A stretch of 64,000 nucleotides of DNA from Viscum album (GCA_963277665.1 OY728121.1:1653212062-1653276061); one strand, 5' to 3'. Shown: positions 47,538 to 60,042, counted from the first letter of the stretch. Notes: generated from the sequence alone by a model not told the origin. Translations and numbers: made by a program.

Positions 47538-48380
47538 TGGATTAAATAATGTAGTTTTTTTTAAAAGATCTGGTAGATGAATTATAAATTCGTTTATTTT
47601 GGAACCCTGTACGAATAGTATAAATATAATTTTTTTTACGAGTGAAAGATGAGTTTATGATAGAAATTTATTAATGGACAAAACTCTAATTATAAAGTAA
47701 GTATATCTCCTTATGATCTTAGCCAATCTCATAAATAAATTCCTCAATATTAAGAAAAGCAACTTAGAACAAAAATGTTGTCCTAGATGGTACCTTAAAT
47801 CATCACTAATTTATGGCTTTGGGATTGTTGGCCTTTTCATATCCATGTTCTCTACCACTCTCCATCAGATAATTGATGGTTAGATTTCTCTTCCATATCC
47901 ATATTTTCCTACATGGAACCCTAGTATGTGTTATTTTCAGTAATCTTCATACTTTCCACTCTTTATTTTAAATAGAGGCCTCAATAATTCATTTTTCGAT
48001 GTGGGATTTCAACTAAGATATTTTGAAACGTCAAAAATGTGTTATCCTAATACCCTATGTTTTGTTGAACCGATGGTATTTCAAATCATCATAGATTGAT
48101 GAATTTAAGGACCTCAATTATACACTTGTTTGTGATTGATGACCTCAATCACTACCCATAAATATTTACGTTTTTCCTCCAATTATATGTCTCTAATTTC
48201 CACCAATGTTCTCCTAATCGAGATCATAATTTGGTGGTGACCCTTTGATTTCTCTTTTCCTCATATTAAGACTAAATTTTAGTAACCAAATTTCCGATGT
48301 GGGTTTTCCCACAAATATATTTTCTACTTTCAACCTTTTATTTTTGAAGAACAATTTCAAATTGCGAGGACGCAATTTAT

Positions 48381-48395
48381 TGAAGGAGGGGAGAA
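48381..48395 (+). other. PPT-1 of the array
   Basis: TGAAGGAGGGGAGAA lies immediately before LTR-2 (TGTAACACCCC at 48396). Confidence 0.85.
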
Positions 48396-50293
48396 TGTAA
48401 CACCCCAAGATTTCATAGTGTGTTATTTCTTCAAAATAATTCAATAACTTGCACTACACGCAACACTGAGTTCAATTGAACCATGACTTACCAAAAAAAA
48501 AGCCATTAAAAGAGGTCATGAATAGTATTAACTAAATTTTAAACTTTATATAATCCTTATAATTTTAGAATCCATATTATGAGTTTCTTAGTCATAACGC
48601 AAGAACAGATTCATTTTCAGTATTGCACTTTTATCAACTTTTGATAGTGAAACCTTTTTAAATACAATATTTTAAACTTTTTGACTAAATGGAGACATCA
48701 AAAAATTTAAAATGAAACATCCCAAGCTTCCACGGCATGCTTTCCTTTGAATAAAACAGTAGCGTGTGTTGTACGCAACTTCGAGTTCTAACACACCGTA
48801 ACCAATCAAACTAGCTGTTATGAATAGTAATACCTACTTTTTGAAGTTATATATATTTTATATTTTAAAATGGACTTCATTTTTGGATTCGGAATATCAA
48901 ATTTAGCCAAAGGTGAAATTTTGGTACTTTTCGGATAACTTTCATATTTTGATGAATAGTGAAAATTACTAAATTTTAATTAAAAACAACTTTTTTAATC
49001 AAAATAATTAATAGTGATAAATTATGAATTTGAGTGGTTTTAAAGTATATTTAGAATATATTTTTAATATTTAATATAATTTTGGTCATTGGACATAATT
49101 TTACAATTAAACCGAACATAAACAAGTGTCAATCTTTTGATAGTTATTATCTCTTAAAAACACGTTTTTTGTTTTGACAGCGGGAATTAATTTTAAATTA
49201 ATTTCTGCCACTTCTGTGTTTTGAATTTAGGAAAATGGATTCCATATTTGGAATCATGATGTTCAAATTGTGTAAATAGGTAACTTTTATTTTTAGACAT
49301 TTTGAATAATTACTGCGGTAAATATTTTATTTACCATGGTTAAGGGTAAATCCGGTAAATAAGGGTTAAAAAAATATTATAATAATACTAAATTACTCTA
49401 AAACGTGTCTTAAACCTGTTGGTTGATACATGGTCGACCATGAGCATCTTTGGGTCTATTATGGGACCCCATGGATCCACTTGTAAGTGATAATGACACT
49501 TTATTTTAATTTAGTTAAAATGAATACAAAAATGACACAAGCATATATCTTTTAGAACAACAATTGTTACATAGGGTTATATATGTTGGATTTTAGATTA
49601 TAAATATTCATTAGAAATCTAAACAGATTTACTACATAATTATATTTTATTTATAATTTTTAGACATTAAATAATTTATTTTATATATGACACAATGATG
49701 ATGCAGTAATTACTATAATAGTGAAAAATTAAAATAATTGATATTATAAATACCCAAATAAATATAATATGAAACTTTTAATGAATTAAACTAATTTTCT
49801 AGGATAATATGATATATTAGGATTGATTTAATTGACTTTTTTCGAAGTAATCAATCTGTTATGAGTTTCAAAAAAATCAACTATTGAATAGTATCAAAAT
49901 TGACATAAAAGACTTCTTAAAACAAATATTATATTATTAATTGATATTAAATTCCTAAAAATCTAAGGTTCGGCCAAGAGACTTATATCATGATAGGTTC
50001 ATCATTAATGTACCACTTGGGGGTCGCTTGGATGTATATAGTAAGTTTATTAACCATATTATATAAAAATACAAAGAGACATTGTAAAAGTGAAACTAAT
50101 TTACTTAGAGTTAATACTTAAAGATAAGGTTAATATAAGTACCCAAACCTGTCTAAATTCTATTGGTTGAGTGGTTTTCGACCTATCCCCACCTTAGACT
50201 TTGAATAGTCAACTTTGGAGCCATTTTAAACCGAATATGAATTTATTATAAATTAATATTTCTAGCTTTTCCAAAGGTGCCCCTCACCCCTCT

Positions 50294-50301
50294 TATAAAA
50301 G
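50294..50301 (+). promoter_or_regulatory. Array LTR-2 TATA box
   Basis: TATAAAAG in the same context as 43419-43426. It could start a second, one-unit transcript within the array. Confidence 0.7.
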
Positions 50302-50637
50302 GGCACTCCTCCTTCTCATTTCTTCACACCTTCAAAGCCTTTTGGTTCGGCAAAACTCTGCCCAAATACTCTCCCAACATCCCTCACTACAACCTAGAGG
50401 CCTTATTTTGATCAGAAAGCCAACCTAAGGAGCCCTTTTGATCAAATCAAAAGGAAGAACCCGAAGAAGAGGTAATGATTTCACCACCCTTCTCCAAGTT
50501 CCTTTCTTCTTCCACTTCCTCTTTCGTTGTTCTTACCATTCTAAAATAATAACTCCAGTATCTTACATATACTGTGATGTTATTATAAATATGGTACAAC
50601 CATATTCAGTATTCTATCCACCCTTTGAATAACATGT

Positions 50638-50682
50638 CACCATACGTGCATACGTACGGCTTACCGTCTCCACGTCGTGGTG
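50638..50682 (+). other. LTR hairpin module A (array LTR-2)
   Basis: Same sequence as 43763-43807, 6875 bases later. Confidence 0.62.
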
Positions 50683-50828
50683 TAATTGTTATTCAATATA
50701 TTATTATTTGGATGGGTATAATAATGATGTGTAACTCATGTAAATAATAAATATAACATGTTAATGATTCTGTATATATGATATACCATCCATTTATATA
50801 TTATTTTAATATCAAAATAATGATATTG

Positions 50829-50870
50829 TCGCTCGTGCGTACGTACGGACTACCGTCTCCACGAACGCGA
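50829..50870 (+). other. LTR hairpin module B (array LTR-2)
   Basis: Same sequence as 43954-43995. Confidence 0.62.
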
Positions 50871-52735
50871 TGAGATTCATTCTCCATCGTATCCATTCAA
50901 GTATAATTATCATTTGATGATTTAAAAATGATGTTTAAGGACTTGATATCATTCTGGATATGAATAATATACAACCTATCCTTTACAAACATGTCTTACG
51001 TAACAAAACATATAAAAGAAAACAAGTAAGTTAACACCCGATATAATGATAATACTAAGATATTATTAACAAATCAATGTTAAAAGATCATATATGATAT
51101 CATATTATTATATATGATTCTTGTATAATTTAATAACAACTATTTCACCATTATACAGGAGGTTAACCTACCCCGACCAAGGAAAAGTACAAGGTAAGGT
51201 TTTATTTCGCAATCTCTTCATTATCCGAGGTTGTTTATACATAATTATCTACTGGGATTTCTTTATCATCCACATCCATGTTACTTAGAAATGTATTTCA
51301 AAACATTTTTACTATTTACAAAGAATATGGGTTATAGTAATTTATACCCTTATGTGTTTTTAAAGGAATATTTCCATCGTTTTCCAAACAAGGCACTTTT
51401 TACCTTTTGACAAATTTAAGGTAAGAATGTTTTTTTTAAACTTATACGGCAGGTGTAGCTATTTACCACCGTTATAAAATCGTCAAAGCTTCCCTTACAT
51501 GCTTACAAGGATATTTTCAAAGTAAATGTTTTATTTTATAATTATGTGACTTTTAAATGATTTCAAAATAAATAATTTAAGAATTTCAGAAAGGTACTCT
51601 TTATCAAAATCAGAATTTTAAATGTTTTAAATATTTATCTTTATAAATCTTTTTAATTAATGTCTTCAAAATGGTTTTTAAGGATTTATTTATATATACA
51701 TGAATGTTTTTAAAAAATTTAATTCCTTTCAAAAGTTTCAAAGTGGTATGGGACACTTTGATTCAAAAATCTCTTTTTAATTACTTCCTTTATAAATGTG
51801 TGACTTTTAAATGATTTCAAAAAAGGAGATATTTCTCTCAAATAGTTTTGATTTCATCTATGTCAACATCCTTTGATGAATTTTAAGCTTATTTGAAGAT
51901 GATTTATTATGATACAAAACTTCTATATTGTATTGAAGGTTTTGTGACATTTTTGACTGTGGATGTTCTATTTTTATAACATTCATAGTTTATGGTGAAA
52001 GTATTGACATTTCGTATGCTAGTTTTAATACGAATGTTTATGTTATGTTTAAACCTTTTCATATGAGAATGCATTGGACTTAATATGTGACGGGTGGAGC
52101 CCGCTATAGCTCCTCGATGCATCGGTAGGTCTCATGAGACAAACTAGTGTCTTGGCACAAGGCCTTGACAAAATCTTATTTGTAGTCTTGGCACGAGGCC
52201 TTGACTATGTGGTTATGATAGTCTGGCATTATGCATTCCAACATTATGAAAGTGGTTATTGATTTTTGCATGTGATTATTCGATTAGTAGAATATCCATG
52301 TGAATAAGTAAATGGAATTATTTCATTTTATTTATGCCATACCATGTTGAAAGTTCATGTTTGAAAGGATTTTGTTTTAGTTATACATTGCCTTAAAAGT
52401 TTATTCTTATTTATGAAAGTTTCCGCTATATTGTTATCCTTACTGGGCATTTGAGCTCACCCCTTTTCTATGTTTCATTTTTCCCAGGAAGTGAAGAAGT
52501 AAGTTATGAATGACCTGCAAGGATATTATGTGGGGATATGAGTATGGATTATGGAGACAATATGTTGTTGTAGTAGTCTTTCGTTTAATGATGTAATGTA
52601 AAACTTATGAATATATCTAGTGTTTCCAAGGCTACTAAACCAATCGGTCTTTCGAGATTTGATCTTTCTTGTGATCATGCCAATGTTATGTAATAATGCA
52701 CCGACTCTGGGTAACTGGGGTCGGGGCGTTACAGT

Positions 52736-52747
52736 TGGTATCAGAGG
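52736..52747 (+). other. PBS-2 of the array
   Basis: TGGTATCAGAGG two bases after LTR-2. A transcript from LTR-1 through LTR-3 would carry both PBS-1 and this internal PBS. Confidence 0.88.
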
Positions 52748-53234
52748 AAGTTTAGTACAAACCTTGGAAGCTAGATTTAGATAAACTCTGATTTGAGCAC
52801 ATAGACCTAAGATGAACTTTGAGGTTTAGTATAGAAGAACTTCCTAGAATTTTGGTATTGTAAAGATTTTGTGAGTTTTCCGAGCAATAAATCCATGTCT
52901 GGATACGAGCAGGTAGAGGCGGCTCTGGCACAGATGTACCTAGGGGTAAAACCCGAAAACACCGCTTTGAGCTAGACTCGAACGGGAACTGGTGCACGAC
53001 AACGGGCCTTGCTGCACTCTTGGTTACGACACTCCCATGGGATATGCTTAGGATAACTCTCATTTTCTTTACAAATCATTATGAAGGGTTTATGAGTATA
53101 TACTTCCTCAAAGAAAACATTTTTATGATTATGGATTATATCCATAAATAGTTCAATTTATGTTAAGTGTTTTATAAGTATGGGATTATGTGTTTTGATT
53201 CATAAACTGATCTAGTTTATGCCATGGTATAGAA

Positions 53235-53753
53235 ATGGCGCCCAGTAGAAGGAATGAGAACTCCAGAAATACACATGATTCAAAGAGAAGGAAGGATCAT
53301 ATCTTTCATGTTCTTAAGCTAGAATTTATAAGAGAAATAGTCTCCCATGTATTATCATCATATGAAGAAATAATATCATGTGTTGATAAGATATGTAAAG
53401 AGTTTACTGAGTCCTATGGCTTTGAAGGGAAGCAAGAGAAGAAAAGGATGGAAGAGAGAAAGATGGATAAAGGGAAGAGGGAAAAGAAGAATTTTCCCAT
53501 ATGTGGTAACTGTGGAAAGAAACACCCTGGAACTTGCCTGAAAGGAATGGGAGTTTGTTATAAGTGTGGAGGAAAAGGGCACAAAGTACGTGACTGCAAG
53601 GGTAAGAAAATGGTTTTAAATGTACAATGCTTCATTTGCAAGGAGTTTGGACACTACGCGAACCTATGTCCCAGTCATCAGACTATGCCGCACATGATGC
53701 TATTGGATAATAATCAAGTTATGATACTACCACAGATTAAGAGGAATGATTAG
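53235..53753 (+). CDS. gag: Nucleocapsid-only Gag-like protein, copy 2 (intact, 172 aa)
   Basis: The ATG at 53235 lies about 490 bases after PBS-2 and opens a frame of 172 codons. The N-terminus is basic (SKRRK at residues 17-20), then a helix-like segment (about 26-62: LEFIREIVSHVLSSYEEII), a Lys/Glu-rich linker, and three zinc knuckles: C90, C93, H97, C101 (CX2CX3HX3C), C108, C111, H116, C121 and C132, C135, H140, C145 (both CX2CX4HX4C). The knuckle spacing and CLKGMGVCYKCG text match element 1's Gag C-terminus, but the capsid and matrix parts are absent. By family knowledge such knuckles bind element RNA; a trans-packaging role is inference. The next frame after the stop (53746-53970) shows no family match. 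Confidence 0.8.
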   Translation: MAPSRRNENSRNTHDSKRRKDHIFHVLKLEFIREIVSHVLSSYEEIISCVDKICKEFTESYGFEGKQEKKRMEERKMDKGKREKKNFPICGNCGKKHPGTCLKGMGVCYKCGGKGHKVRDCKGKKMVLNVQCFICKEFGHYANLCPSHQTMPHMMLLDNNQVMILPQIKRND

Positions 53754-54288
53754 AGTTATTATGTTGATTATATCAATTGAGTGTTGTATCAACAATGTAC
53801 TTGTTATAATAATTATGGAGTATATAAGGATTGTACTGCAGTACTATTTCATTAAGGACTTGAGATGGTGTGGAACAAAGAAAAGTGACTCAGTAGCAGG
53901 TAAAATGTTTGGAAAATATATGGTTGAGAGAAAGATAAACCATAATATGGTTCAGATACCAAGGTGGTGATTTTAGAATAATACTTGATTGATTTGGATA
54001 AATTATATTGGATATTATTGACTACCTTGAAGCTGATTAATGATTTGTATATTCCATCATTGTTGGGGTTTAAAACATTTTTGGATTAATGAAGTATATC
54101 CAGCATTCTATATGGAATAAGGGAACATGAATGTAATCAATAAGGAATATGGTAATACATGATGAACGTATTCATATGCTATTACGGGGTAAAAAGGATC
54201 TATATTATGTTTACCTTCCTTATAAATGTTGGACTGTGAGTTTGGATAGAAGTATTTTGGATAGTTCTAGTTTGGATTATTTTGGATT

Positions 54289-54411
54289 TCCATAAAAGGA
54301 CAACCCGGAGGTCGGGCGGCAACCCGTCACGTCCGGCAAGGCTACGAGACTCGAACCCACAACCGAAGGGCGACAAGGGTGTATCACCTACCACTGGCCC
54401 AAGAGATGTCC
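54289..54411 (-). mobile_element. Short tRNA-derived SINE in INT-2
   Basis: Second copy of the unit at 47415-47537, with a few substitutions (one B-box-flank change: CTACGAG versus CTGCGAG). TGGATT again flanks it. Confidence 0.68.
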
Positions 54412-55254
54412 TGGATTAAATAATGTAGTTTTTTTTAAAAGATCTGGTAGATGAATTATAAATTCGTTTATTTTGGAACCCTGTACGAATAGTATAAATA
54501 TAATTTTTTTTACGAGTGAAAGATGAGTTTATGGTAGAAATTTATTAATGGACAAAACTCTAATTATAAAGTAAGTATATCTCCTTATGATCTTAGCCAA
54601 TCTCATAAATAAATTCCTCAATATTAAGAAAAGCAACTTAGAACAAAAATGTTGTCCTAGATGGTACCTTAAATCATCACTAATTTATGGCTTTGGGATT
54701 TTTGGCCTTTTCATAGCCATGTTCTCTACCACTCTCCATCAGATAATTGATGGTTAGATTTCTCTTCCATATCCATATTTTTCTACATGGAACCCTAGTA
54801 TGTGTTATTTTCGGTAATCTTCATACATTCCACTCTTTATTTTAAATAGAGGCCTCATTAATTCATTTTTCGATGTGGGATTTCAACTAAGATATTTTGA
54901 AACGTCAAAAATGTGTTATCCTAATACCCTATGTTTTGTTGAACCGATGGTATTTCAAATCATCATAGATTGATGAATTTAAGGACCTCAATTATACACT
55001 TGTTTGTGATTGATGACCTCAATCACTACCCATAAATATTTACGTTTTTCCTCCAATTATATGTCTCTAATTTCCACCAATGTTCTCCTAATCGAGATCA
55101 TAATTTGGTGGTGACCCTTTGATTTCTCTTTTCCTCATATTAAGACTAAATTTTAGTAACCCAATTTCCGATGTGGGTTTTCCCACAAATATATTTTCTA
55201 CTTTCAACCTTTTATTTTTGAAGAACAATTTCAAATTGCGAGGACGCAATTTAT

Positions 55255-55269
55255 TGAAGGAGGGGAGAA
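55255..55269 (+). other. PPT-2 of the array
   Basis: TGAAGGAGGGGAGAA directly before LTR-3. Confidence 0.85.
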
Positions 55270-57167
55270 TGTAACACCCCAAGATTTCATAGTGTGTTAT
55301 TTCTTCAAAATAATTCAATAACTTGCACTACACGCAACACTGAGTTCAATTGAACCATGACTTACCAAAAAAATCCATTAAAAGAGGTCATGAATAGTAT
55401 TAACTAAATTTTAAACTTTATATAATCCTTATAATTTTAGAATCCATATTATGAGTTTCTTAGTCATAATGCAAGAACAGATTCATTTTCAGTATTGCAC
55501 TTTTATCAAATTTTGATAGTGAAACCTTTTTAAATACAATATTTTAAACTTTTTGACTAAATGGAGACATCAAAAAATTTAAAATGAAACATCCCAAGCT
55601 TCCACGGTACGCTTTCCTTTGAATAAAACAGTAGCGTGTGTTGTACGCAACTTCGAGTTCTAACACACCGTAACCAATCAAACTAGCTGTTATGAATAGT
55701 AATACCTACTTTTTGAAGTTATATATATTTTATATTTTAAAATGGACATCATTTTTGGATTCGGAATATCAAATTTAGCCTAAGGTGAAATTTTGGTACT
55801 TTTCGGATAACTTTCATATTTTGATGAATAGTGAAAATTACTAAATTTTAATTAAAAACAACTTTTTTAATCAAAATAATTAATAGTGAAAAATTATGAA
55901 TTTGAGTGGTTTTAAAGTATATTTAGAATATATTTTTAATATTTAATATAATTTTGGTCATTGGACATAATTTTACAATTAAACCGAACATAAACAAGTG
56001 TCAATCTTTTGATAGTTATTATCTCTTAAAAACACGCTTTTTGTTTTGACAGTGGGAATTAATTTTAAATTAATTTCTGCCACTTCTGTGTTTTGAATTT
56101 AGGAAAATGGATTCCATATTTGGAATCATGATGTTCAAATTTTGTAAATAGGTAACTTTTGTTTTTAGACATTTTGAATAATTACTGCGGTAAATATTTT
56201 ATTTACCATGGTTAAGGGTAAATCCGGTAAATAAGGGTTAAAAAATAATATTATAATAATACTAAATTACCCTAAAACGTATCTTAAACCTATTGGTTGA
56301 TACATGGTCGACCATGAGAATCTTTGGGTCTATTTTGGGACCCCATGGATCCACTTGTAAGTGATAATGACACTTTATTTTAATTTAGTTAAAATGAATA
56401 CAAAAATGACACAAGCATATATCTTTTAGAACAACAATTGTTACATAGGGTTATATATGCTGGATTTTAGATTATAAATATTAATTAGAAATCTAAAAAG
56501 ATTTCTTACATAATGATATTTTATTTATAATTTTTAGACATTAAATAATTTATTTTATATATGACACAATGATGATGCAGTAATTACTATAATAGTGAAA
56601 AATTAAAATAATTGATATTATAAATACCCAAATAAATATAATATGAAACTTTTAATGAATTAAACTAATTTTCTAGGATAATATGATATATTAGGATTGA
56701 TTTAATTGACTTTGTTCGAAGTAATCAATCTGTTATGAGTTTCAAAAAAATCAACTATTGAATAGTGTCAAAATTGACATAAAAGAGTTCTTAAAACAAA
56801 TATTATATTATTAATTGATATTAAATTCCTAAAAATCTAAGGTTCGGACAAGAGACTTATATCATGATAGTTTCATCATTAATGGACCACTTGGGGGTCT
56901 CTTGGATGTATATAGTAAGTTTATTAACCATATTATATAAAAATACAAAGAGACATTGTAAAAGTGAAACTAATTAACTTAGAGTTAATACTTAAAGATA
57001 AGGTTAATATAAGTACCCAAACCTGTCTGAATTCTATTGGTTGAGTGGTTTTCGACCTATCCCCACCTTAGCCTTTGAATAGTCAACTTTGGAGCCATTT
57101 TAAACCGAATATGAATTTATTATAAATTAATATTTCTAGCTTTTCCAAAGGTGCCCCTCACCCCTCT

Positions 57168-57175
57168 TATAAAAG
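57168..57175 (+). promoter_or_regulatory. Array LTR-3 TATA box
   Basis: TATAAAAG in the same context as in LTR-1 and LTR-2. It could drive transcription outward into 59,608 onward. Confidence 0.7.
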
Positions 57176-57511
57176 GGCACTCCTCCTTCTCATTTCTTCA
57201 CACCTTCAAAGCCTTTTGGTTCGGCCAAAATCTGCCCAAATACTCTCCCAACATCCCTCACTACAACCTAGAGGCCTTAGTTTGATCAGAAAGCCAACCT
57301 ATGGAGCCCTTTTGATCAAATCAAAAGGAAGAACCCGAAGAAGAGGTAATGATTTCACCACCCTTCTCCAAGTTCCTTTCTTCTTCCACTTCCTCTTTCG
57401 TTGTTCTTACCATTCTAAAATAATAACTCCAGTATCTTACATATACTGTGATGTTATTATAAATATGGTACAACCATATTCAGTATTCTATCCACCCTTT
57501 GAATAACATGT

Positions 57512-57556
57512 CACCATACGTGCATACGTACGGCTTACCGTCTCCACGTCGTGGTG
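57512..57556 (+). other. LTR hairpin module A (array LTR-3)
   Basis: Same sequence as 43763-43807. Confidence 0.62.
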
Positions 57557-57702
57557 TAATTGTTATTCAATATATTATTATTTGGATGGGTATAATAATG
57601 ATGTGTAACTCATGTAAATAATAAATTTAACATGTTAATGATTCTGTATATATGATATACCATCCATTTATATATTATTTTAATATCAAAATAATGATAT
57701 TG

Positions 57703-57744
57703 TCGCTCGTGCGTACGTACGGACTACCGTCTCCACGAACGCGA
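57703..57744 (+). other. LTR hairpin module B (array LTR-3)
   Basis: Same sequence as 43954-43995. Confidence 0.62.
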
Positions 57745-59607
57745 TGAGATTCATTCTCCATCGTATCCATTCAAGTATAATTATCATTTGATGATTTAAA
57801 AATGATGTTTAAGGACTTGATATCATTCTGGATATGAATAATATACAACCAATCCTTTACAAACATGTCTTACGTAACAAAACATATAAAAGAAAACAAG
57901 TAAGTTAACACCCGATATAATGATAATACTAAGATATTATTAACAAATCAATGTTAAAAGATCATATATGATATCATATTATTATATATGATTCTTGTAT
58001 AATTTAATAACAACTATTTCACCATTATACAGGAGGTTAACCTACCCCAACCAAGGAAAAGTACAAGGTAAGGTTTTATTTCGCAATCTCTTCATTATCC
58101 GAGGTTGTTTATACATAATTATCTACTGGGATTTCTTTATCATCCACATCCATGTTACTTAGAAATGTATTTCAAAACATTTTTACTATTTACAAAGAAT
58201 ATGGGTTATAGTAATTTATACCCTTATGTGTTTTTAAAGGAATATTTCCATCGTTTTCCAAACAAGGCACTTTTTACCTTTTGACAAATTTAAGGTAAGA
58301 ATGTTTTTTTTAAACTTATACGGCAGGTGTAGCTATTTACCACCGTTATAAAATCGTCAAAGCTTCCCTTACATGCTTACAAGGATATTTTCAAAGTAAA
58401 TGTTTTATTTTATAATTATGTGACTTTTAAATGATTTCAAAATAAATAATTTAAGAATTTCAGAAAGGTACTCTTTATCAAAATCAGAATTTTAAATGTT
58501 TTAAATATTTATCTTTATAAATCTTTTTAATTAATGTCTTCAAAATGGTTTTTAAGGATTTATTTATATGTACATGAATGTTTTTAAAAAATTTAATTCC
58601 TTTCAAAAGTTTCAAAGTGGTATGGGACACTTTGATTCAAAAATCTCTTTTTAATTACTTCCTTTATAAATGTGTGACTTTTAAATGATTTCAAAAAAGG
58701 AGATATTTCTCTCAAATAGTTTTGATTTCATCTATGTCAACATCCTTTGATGAATTTTAAGCTTATTTGAAGATGATTTATTATGATACAAAACTTCTAT
58801 ATTGTATTGAAGGTTTTGTGACATTTTTGACTGTGGATGTTCTATTTTTATAACATTCATAGTTTATGGTGAAAGTATTGACATTTCGTATGCTAGTTTT
58901 AATACGAATGTTTATGTTATGTTTAAACCTTTTCATATGGGAATGCATTGGACTTAATATGTGACGGGTGGAGCCCGCTATAGCTCCTCGATGCATCGGT
59001 AGGTCTCATGAGACAAACTAGTGTCTTGGCACAAGGCCTTGACAAAATCTTATTTGTAGTCTTGGCACGAGGCCTTGACTATGTGGTTATGATAGTCTGG
59101 CATTATGCATTCCAACATTATGAAAGTGGTTATTGATTTTTGCATGTGATTATTCGATTAGTAGAATATCCATGTGAATAAGTAAATGGCATTATTTCAT
59201 TTTATTTATTCCATACCATGTTGAAAGTTCATGTTTGAAAGGCTTTTGTTTTAGTTATACATTGCCTTAAAAGTTTATTCTTATTTATGAAAGTTTCTGC
59301 TATATTGTTATCCTTACTGGGCATTTGAGCTCACCCCTTTTCTATGTTTCATTTTTCCCAGGAAGTGAAGAAGTAAGTTATGAATGACCTGCAGGGATAT
59401 TATGTGGGGATATGAGTATGGATTATGGAGAAAATATGTTGTTGTAGTAGTCTTTCGTTTAATGGTGTAATGTAAAACTTATGAATATATCTAGTGTTTC
59501 CAAGGCTACTAAACCAATCGGTCTTTCGAGATTTGATCTTTCTTGTGATCATGCCAATGTTATGTAATAATGCACCGACTCTGGGTAACCGGGGTCGGGG
59601 CGTTACA

Positions 59608-59612
59608 TTATT
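59608..59612. repeat. Array target-site duplication, right copy
   Basis: TTATT, identical to 41513-41517. Confidence 0.85.
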
Positions 59613-60042
59613 TATATGGAAATAATTGTTATTATTAAATCTTTCCATATTATTTTTCTCATTCAAATTGTTGATTATGTAGAATTTCATTTAGTTATTT
59701 ATTATTCCATATTTATTATTTCTTATTTATCCATGATATATTTTATTATACACACACCCTTACTAAGAATTAGATCTTACCCTTTTGTTATTTTTCATTT
59801 TACCGGTATGTGAGGAAATGTTTTATGATTAACTTTTAGAGACATAATATTGGATGTAATGATGATTTGAGAGAAAATAATTTTTTTGCTTTATTTTTTC
59901 AAATATATGTGCATTTTTTTCATGTATCTACTTTATCAATACTAACAAACTATTCTGTCTATCAGGATGTGATTTGTTTTATCATATCACAATATAATAA
60001 AGTAACCACTGAATTGAGGCTACTAAGTTAGGGTTCTTTACG
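59613..60042 (+). repeat. Solo LTR, part 2 (3' end)
   Basis: It continues the LTR cut at 41,517. CTTACTAAGAATTAGATC and ACCCTTTTGTTATTTTTCAT align with the CTTACTGGGCATTTGAGCTC and CCCTTTTCTATGTTTCAT of the array LTRs, and GAGGCTACTAAG aligns with AAGGCTACTAAA. It ends GGTTCTTTACG, a decayed TTACA end, followed by TTTCA. Confidence 0.72.

Larger units (their letters stand above)
45860..48395 (+). repeat. Array internal region 1 (INT-1)
   Basis: It holds PBS-1, a 490-base leader without genes, the broken nucleocapsid-like gag (46361-46879), a non-coding stretch, a tRNA-type SINE (about 47415-47537), about 840 bases with no recognised content, and the PPT. INT-1 and INT-2 are the same length and about 1% different by eye. 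Confidence 0.9.
48396..52733 (+). repeat. Array LTR-2 (middle)
   Basis: Same landmarks as LTR-1: TATA 50294-50301, hairpin modules 50638-50682 and 50829-50870, CGATGCATCG 52115-52124. Its U3 differs from LTR-1 and LTR-3 at about 25 positions where those two agree. Its R/U5 is nearly the same as that of LTR-3. No flanking duplication; it abuts PPT-1 and PBS-2 directly. Confidence 0.9.
52734..55269 (+). repeat. Array internal region 2 (INT-2)
   Basis: Same layout as INT-1: PBS-2, leader, intact nucleocapsid-like gag (53235-53753), SINE (about 54289-54411), about 840 bases without recognised content, PPT-2 (55255-55269). Confidence 0.9.
41518..59607 (+). mobile_element. Tandem LTR-retrotransposon array: LTR-INT-LTR-INT-LTR, non-autonomous (LARD-like)
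   Basis: Three LTRs (41518-45859, 48396-52733, 55270-59607; 4342, 4338 and 4338 bp) alternate with two internal regions of 2536 bp (45860-48395, 52734-55269). Each LTR has TGTAAC...GTTACA-type ends; each internal region has a PBS at its start and a PPT at its end. The whole 18.09 kb block is flanked by one TTATT duplication, while the inner LTRs have no duplications, so the block behaves as one insertion. No RT, RNase H, integrase, protease or capsid is encoded; only a nucleocapsid-like frame remains. Size and gene loss fit a large retrotransposon derivative that would need enzymes from a related element. Confidence 0.92.
55270..59607 (+). repeat. Array LTR-3 (mosaic of LTR-1-type U3 and LTR-2-type R/U5)
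   Basis: TATA is at 57168-57175, hairpin modules at 57512-57556 and 57703-57744, CGATGCATCG at 58989-58998; it ends GGGGCGTTACA at 59607. From the start to about 57,303 it shares the LTR-1 base at nearly every informative site (for example GGTACGC, GCCTAAGG, CCTATTGG, GGCCAAAATC). From about 57,645 on it shares the LTR-2 base (GATTCTG, CATATTATT, CACCATTATAC, TTACCACCG, GGGCGTTACA). The switch lies in a 340-base stretch where LTR-1 and LTR-2 do not differ. Confidence 0.88.

Noticed and set aside
47420..47538. A functional tRNA gene
   Set aside because: A- and B-box-like motifs are present, but no acceptor stem, anticodon arm or full cloverleaf can be drawn, and it is repeated as part of a retroelement.
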